This document shows positions 60,239 to 64,000 of a stretch of 64,000 nt of DNA, one piece after another. The position numbers and the translations under genes are program-made. Every line of letters starts with the position of its first letter. The first letter of the stretch is position 1. The notes beneath the pieces were generated by a model. The model saw only the letters and a list, made by a program, of their open reading frames with translations, made no database searches and was not told the DNA's origin. The stretch is from Rhodanobacter thiooxydans LCS2 (lineage in GTDB: Bacteria; Pseudomonadota; Gammaproteobacteria; Xanthomonadales; Rhodanobacteraceae): assembly GCF_000264375.1 (NCBI RefSeq), contig NZ_AJXW01000020.1, forward strand, positions 1 through 64,000, read 5' to 3'.

Positions 60239-62029
60239 CTACCTGGAGGTGACCGCTGCCGTCTCCGCCGCCGTCCACAGCCTGGCCTCCGGCTTGCCGC
60301 CCAGCATCTGCGCACGCACCAGCGGGACCGGCGGGCCGCCGTAGCTGAGGAACTGGTCGTGGAACGCCTTCAGCGCGTTCGGGCCCGGGTGTGCGGCGAT
60401 CCAGTCTTGGCGCAGCTGCATGATCATCAGCTTGCCCAGCGTGTAGTTCAGGTAGGCCGGGTCGTAGGTGCCGCGGGCGGCCTGCTGGCGGGCGTTGCCC
60501 GGGTCCTGGAAGGCCTTGTCGCGGAACATCTGCTCGGACTGGGCGACGGTCATGCCGCCGGTGTGCAGGCCGATGGCGGAGAGGTAGCGCACGTCGCGCA
60601 GCAGGGCGTTGGTGAGCTGGCCGATATGGACCTCCGGCGTGGCGCCGTCCAGCCCGGCGTCGAACATCATCTCCTCGGCGTAGTGCGCCCAGCCTTCGGA
60701 GAAGGCGTAGCCGACGAACAGCTGGCCGAATTTCCAGTGCGCGCGGTTGGCGTGCAGGAACTGCAGGAAGTGCCCCGGCCACACTTCGTGCGAAGAGGTG
60801 AACAGCAGGTCGGCCTTGCCCGGTATGTAGGCCAACTGGTCGGCCTTGCTCCAGGCCGGGTTTGGCGGGGCGATGTAATACACCGACGGCAGGTTCTTTT
60901 CGTACGGGCCGGGGATCTCGATGTAGGCGAAGTTCCAGCGATTGAACGGCGGCGCTTCCTCGACCTTGGCCTGCTCGGGACCGGGAATGGTCACCAGGTC
61001 CTTGTCGACGATGAACTGGCGCAGGCCCGCGAGTTGCGCACGTGCGCCTTCCACGGCGCCGCCGGCCGGCTTGTGCGCACCTTCCTTGTCGACGCACGCG
61101 CTCAGTGATTGGCCCGGCGCAAACTTGTCGCAGGCGGCCTTGAGCGCGTCGAGGTTGCGCTGCAGGTCCGACTCGCCGATCGCCTTGAGCCGGTCCAGCG
61201 GCAGGTCGACCAGCTCGGTGGCGTGCAGCATCCGGGAGAACTTCGCCGCGCCCAGCGCGTAGTCGTGGGTGGCATGGGGCTGCTGCGCCTTCAGCCAGTC
61301 GGCGAGATCCTGCGTGGCCTTGATCGCGGCGGCGTTGGACGCCTTGAAGCGGGCCTGCAGGGCGTCATCCTTGACCCCGGCGAAGATCGTCGGGACGTCG
61401 TTGCGGAAGAAGCTCGCGAACCCGCCGAAACTGTTCACGCCCAGCTCGATGTACGTCGCCGGCAGCGGCAGTTTGAAGTTCGCCTTGATCTGGGCGATCG
61501 CCTTGGGCAGCGCTTCCTGATAGGCGACGAACGCCGCCATGCGTTGCGGCAACGGCGCGTAGGGGCGTGTCAGGTACATGCTGGGCGACAGGTCGCCGGC
61601 GTAGAAGGCCGGGTTGCTGTACGGGAAGCCGGAGTCCTCCAGCCAGAACAGCTGGCCGTCGATCACCGCGAGCACGTAGTCGCGGTGGAAGCGGCCGCTC
61701 TGGTCGAGCCGGTCGTCGCCGAACGCGGCGAACCGGTTGCGCTCGGCATGCAGCCAGTCGGCATCCGCCTTCAGCGCGGTCGCACTGTAGTCGGGCAGCT
61801 TGCCGTCGAACTCGTGCTTGCCGGCGTTGGCGGCAAAGGTGGGGTAGCGCTTGAACATGCCGTCGATGAAGCCGTCGACGGCGGCATCCAGCCTGGCATT
61901 GTCGCTGGCCGTTGCCACGCTGGCAGGCGGTGTAGCGGCGGCGGGCGTGCGGGGAGCTTCCCGGTTGCAGCCGGCAACGAGTGCGGCGGTCGCCGCGGCG
62001 CACAGCGTGATGAGGTGGATCGGACGCAT
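60239..62029 (-). CDS. DUF885 lipoprotein, putative metallopeptidase
   Basis: Exported lipoprotein of 596 residues with lipobox AALVAGC (Cys at about residue 21). The DUF885 body contains the zinc-peptidase motif HEVWPGH (HExxxxH-type variant) and the downstream GYAFSEGWAHYAEEMM typical of the family, then TYDPAYLNYTLGKLMIMQLR. Likely a periplasmic peptidase. The start is the Met of MRPIHLITLC; an upstream extension of 55 codons lacks a signal and is rejected. Confidence 0.9.
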   Translation of the reverse strand: MRPIHLITLCAAATAALVAGCNREAPRTPAAATPPASVATASDNARLDAAVDGFIDGMFKRYPTFAANAGKHEFDGKLPDYSATALKADADWLHAERNRFAAFGDDRLDQSGRFHRDYVLAVIDGQLFWLEDSGFPYSNPAFYAGDLSPSMYLTRPYAPLPQRMAAFVAYQEALPKAIAQIKANFKLPLPATYIELGVNSFGGFASFFRNDVPTIFAGVKDDALQARFKASNAAAIKATQDLADWLKAQQPHATHDYALGAAKFSRMLHATELVDLPLDRLKAIGESDLQRNLDALKAACDKFAPGQSLSACVDKEGAHKPAGGAVEGARAQLAGLRQFIVDKDLVTIPGPEQAKVEEAPPFNRWNFAYIEIPGPYEKNLPSVYYIAPPNPAWSKADQLAYIPGKADLLFTSSHEVWPGHFLQFLHANRAHWKFGQLFVGYAFSEGWAHYAEEMMFDAGLDGATPEVHIGQLTNALLRDVRYLSAIGLHTGGMTVAQSEQMFRDKAFQDPGNARQQAARGTYDPAYLNYTLGKLMIMQLRQDWIAAHPGPNALKAFHDQFLSYGGPPVPLVRAQMLGGKPEARLWTAAETAAVTSR

Positions 62030-62238
62030 GCAGGTGGCTCCGTGGTAAGGACTGTCGAGAGTAGGTAGCGCGGTGGTCGAGTGCAACCTGCTTCGCGTCG
62101 ATGTGCGGGCCTGCCTGGATCGGGTAGCGATGTCGCTTTGGCGGTGGGTGCGCACAAGCCCGCATCGGAAGGGCTGGCGGTTCCTGCCCGCCAACTGGCG
62201 GGTGATACTGGGCCATCACACGGTGCAAGGGGCGCGGC

Positions 62239-62718
62239 ATGACGACCAGGCAATGGCTTATCGGGCTCGGAATGTTTCTGGCGGTGGCAGGCCTGGGTGG
62301 GACGGTTCCCAGTCACGCGGCCAGCGCCGGTGGCGAGGCCGCGGCGATCCGCCAGGTGATGGCGCAGCAGGCGGCGGCGTGGAACCGCGGCGACGTGGAA
62401 GGCTACATGCGCGGCTACAAGGACGCACCCGACACCACCTTCATCGGCAGCAGCGTGCGCAAGGGCTATCGCGGCATTCTCGACAGCTACCGCCAGCACT
62501 ATGCGACGGCGCAGCAGATGGGCCGGCTCACCTTCTCCGAACTGGACGTGCGCCTGCTGCCAAGCGCCGGCGGCGAGCCGCGCTACGCCGTGGTGACCGG
62601 CCGTTTCCACCTCGACCGCGCGACGCACGGCGAGGTGGCGCAGGACGATGGCGTGTTCTCGCTGCTGTGGGAAAAGACCGCCGACGGCTGGAAGATCATT
62701 CTCGATCACACCAGCTGA
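62239..62718 (+). CDS. Secreted SnoaL-like (DUF4440) protein
   Basis: Exported protein of 159 residues: signal peptide about residues 1-27 (cleavage near SHAASA), then an NTF2-like domain with AWNRGDVEGYMRGYKDAPDT, a central region TFSELDVRLLP, and the closing DGVFSLLWEKTADGWKIILD typical of DUF4440/SnoaL proteins. Function unknown. Divergent from the DUF885 gene and convergent with an arsR gene. Confidence 0.88.
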   Translation: MTTRQWLIGLGMFLAVAGLGGTVPSHAASAGGEAAAIRQVMAQQAAAWNRGDVEGYMRGYKDAPDTTFIGSSVRKGYRGILDSYRQHYATAQQMGRLTFSELDVRLLPSAGGEPRYAVVTGRFHLDRATHGEVAQDDGVFSLLWEKTADGWKIILDHTS

Positions 62719-62727
62719 CTCGCCAGC

Positions 62728-63075
62728 TCACTTCTCCACGAAGGATTTCAGCCGCGCCAGCGCGTCGTCCCACTGGCTCGACACCAGATCGATGTAGTCG
62801 CGCAATTCGCCGATCGGCTGCGGGTTGAGGGCGTACAGGCTCTCGCGGCCGGCGCGCTCGCTGCGCACGACGCGGGCATCCTCGAGCACGCGCAGGTGCT
62901 TGCTGATCGCCTGCCGGGTCAGCGGCTGGCCGTCGCAGAGCTGGGTGATCGAGCGGCGCGACCCGTCGCACAGCCGGGTCACCAGCGCCAGCCGCGTGGG
63001 GTCGCCAAGCGCGGCGAACACCATGGCGGCCCGCGGCAGGCGCCGCGCCAGGCGCGAGCGTGCGCTAGCCGGCAT
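62728..63075 (-). CDS. ArsR-family transcriptional regulator
   Basis: Winged-helix regulator of 115 residues. FAALGDPTRLALVTRLCDG and LTRQAISKHLRVLEDARVV are the ArsR core; no cysteine metal site is evident, so it is likely of the SRPBCC-linked type rather than a metal sensor. Its start overlaps the end of the upstream AHSA1 gene by 11 bp. The pair resembles the common ArsR-AHSA1 modules. Confidence 0.92.
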   Translation of the reverse strand: MPASARSRLARRLPRAAMVFAALGDPTRLALVTRLCDGSRRSITQLCDGQPLTRQAISKHLRVLEDARVVRSERAGRESLYALNPQPIGELRDYIDLVSSQWDDALARLKSFVEK

Positions 63076-63535
63076 GAGCGTCCGCCGCGGTGCCTTCGAC
63101 GTGCTGGCGGATGTTCTCCATCTGGATGCCCCAGCCGTCGTCGTTCATGCGGAACGCCTCGGCGCGGCGGCTGGCCGGGATGCGCTCGAAGCCCGACTCG
63201 ACCAGGGTCAGCACGGTGTTCTCGCCGTGCGCTTCGAGGTGCAACTCGACCAGGGTCGGCGGTTCGGCAGCGTAGTCCACGCCCGGCGCGATGGCATAGG
63301 GATGCCAGCTGAAGCTGAACAGCCGCTCCGGCTCCATCACCTGCACCACGGCGCGCCAGACGATATGCTCGTAGCCCGGCCAGGTGATGTGGCCGACCGC
63401 TTCCCGGCCGGGCTCGAACGGCCCGGACAGGTCGACGCGGAACCATGCGCCGAATTCGCGGTGGTCGGTCAGCGCGCGCCACACGCGCGATACCGGTGCC
63501 TTCAGCTCGATGCGCTTCTCGATGCGATCGTTCAT
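63065..63535 (-). CDS. SRPBCC (AHSA1-type) protein linked to ArsR
   Basis: Bet v1/START-fold protein of 156 residues: IEKRIELKAPVSRVWRALTD, FGAWFRVDLSGPFEPG, ERLFSFSWHPYAI and the C-terminal helix MENIRQHVEGTAADA. It is first in a two-gene unit with the ArsR regulator (11-bp overlap). Such pairs occur widely; the regulator may sense the ligand bound by the AHSA1 protein, but this is inference. Confidence 0.92.
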   Translation of the reverse strand: MNDRIEKRIELKAPVSRVWRALTDHREFGAWFRVDLSGPFEPGREAVGHITWPGYEHIVWRAVVQVMEPERLFSFSWHPYAIAPGVDYAAEPPTLVELHLEAHGENTVLTLVESGFERIPASRRAEAFRMNDDGWGIQMENIRQHVEGTAADAHAG

Positions 63536-63685
63536 GTGCCACCTCCGGGTTGCATGTGAGCTTGCGCCGGCAGATTGGGGAATGCAACTTTCTGGTTGCT
63601 TAAGAGAATGGCCTGGTGCCGGGTTGTCATGGCGTTCGGGCAGGGCGATATCATCGCCACCATGTCAAACCGGGGAGGGTGTCCG

Positions 63686-64000
63686 ATGCGCATGAAAGCT
63701 GGGTGGCTTGGCCTGCTGTTGCCGGTGGCGGCTCTCGCGGCCGGGCCGTCACCATCGGCGGCGGTGCAGCCATGGGCGCCGCAGGGTGTGTCCAGCGAGC
63801 TGTTCGAGTCGCACCCCGCGTTCGACCCGCGCAACGGCGAGTTGTATTTTGTGCGCAGCTCGAAGACGTTCTCCGGCTGGCGCATCCTCACTTCGCGTTG
63901 CGACGGCGGGCGCTGGTCGGCGCCGGTGCCGCCGCCGTTCGCCGCGGCAGGCCTCGAGGCCGATCCGTGGTTCACGCCGGATGGCCGCAGCCTGTACTTC
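63686..64000 (+). CDS. Secreted PD40/WD40-like beta-propeller protein (5' part only)
   Basis: Only the first 105 codons lie in the window. A signal peptide (about residues 1-19, LLLPVAALAAG) is followed by SHPAFDPRNGELYFVRSS and PWFTPDGRSLYF, two blade motifs of TolB/PD40-type propellers. GGGGAGGG 7 bp ahead sets the start at 63686; an earlier in-frame ATG at 63662 would include that ribosome site and is rejected. Full function cannot be judged from the fragment. Confidence 0.8.
   Translation, partial: MRMKAGWLGLLLPVAALAAGPSPSAAVQPWAPQGVSSELFESHPAFDPRNGELYFVRSSKTFSGWRILTSRCDGGRWSAPVPPPFAAAGLEADPWFTPDGRSLYF

Overview
This window looks like chromosomal DNA of a GC-rich gammaproteobacterium of the order Xanthomonadales, most likely the Rhodanobacteraceae (Rhodanobacter/Dyella-like). 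That placement is an inference from gene content and order: ccmABCDE, phaR-phaB, DUF1674-sdhCDAB-sdhE-ygfX, lolCD-comEC-exbB-exbD-msbA-lpxK, and scattered hut genes beside a kynurenine monooxygenase. No rRNA or tRNA gene was seen.

Layout. 1-2.9 kb: cytochrome c maturation genes (minus strand). 2.9-8.1 kb: DUF3293 protein, kynurenine monooxygenase, a secreted thermolysin-like protease, acetoacetyl-CoA reductase and the PHA regulator PhaR. 8.1-12.9 kb: a MarR-controlled tripartite EmrAB-type efflux operon. 13-16 kb: TatD nuclease, two glycine-zipper envelope proteins, a cell wall hydrolase. 16.1-21.5 kb: YgfZ divergent from a complete succinate dehydrogenase operon with assembly factors at both ends. 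21.5-30 kb: envelope biogenesis and DNA uptake (LolC, LolD, ComEC, ExbB, ExbD, MsbA, LpxK). 30-35.2 kb: histidine degradation (HutI, HutF) around a GNAT-nitrilase fusion, with a large nested palindrome at 31.4-32.0 kb. 35.3-41 kb: transporters and a phosphodiesterase. 40.7-42.8 kb: alkylation repair (Ada/AlkA fusion plus Ogt). 42.9-44.9 kb: a zone of decayed genes. 45-46.6 kb: urocanate hydratase.

46.7-48.6 kb holds the most unusual gene, an AT-rich NACHT-domain STAND ATPase whose base composition differs sharply from everything around it; it is a candidate anti-phage (bNACHT) protein. Immediately downstream (48.6-52.8 kb) the DNA is full of short palindromic scars, and two near-identical 24-bp repeats bracket a 4-kb block carrying a GFA-type protein, a SHP/diheme cytochrome c/cytochrome b561 operon and a cation efflux protein. 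52.9-64 kb is a run of small accessory genes: GNAT, ClC channel, GST, VOC, metallophosphoesterase, GFA, DUF1428, two AHSA1 proteins (one with an ArsR regulator), a DUF885 lipoprotein and a truncated beta-propeller protein at the window end.

The two most interesting items are the lone NACHT ATPase (46694-48637) and the 558-bp palindrome of palindromes at 31421-31978. In the latter, hairpins sit at mirror-image positions about one dyad axis while their stems have changed sequence but kept pairing.
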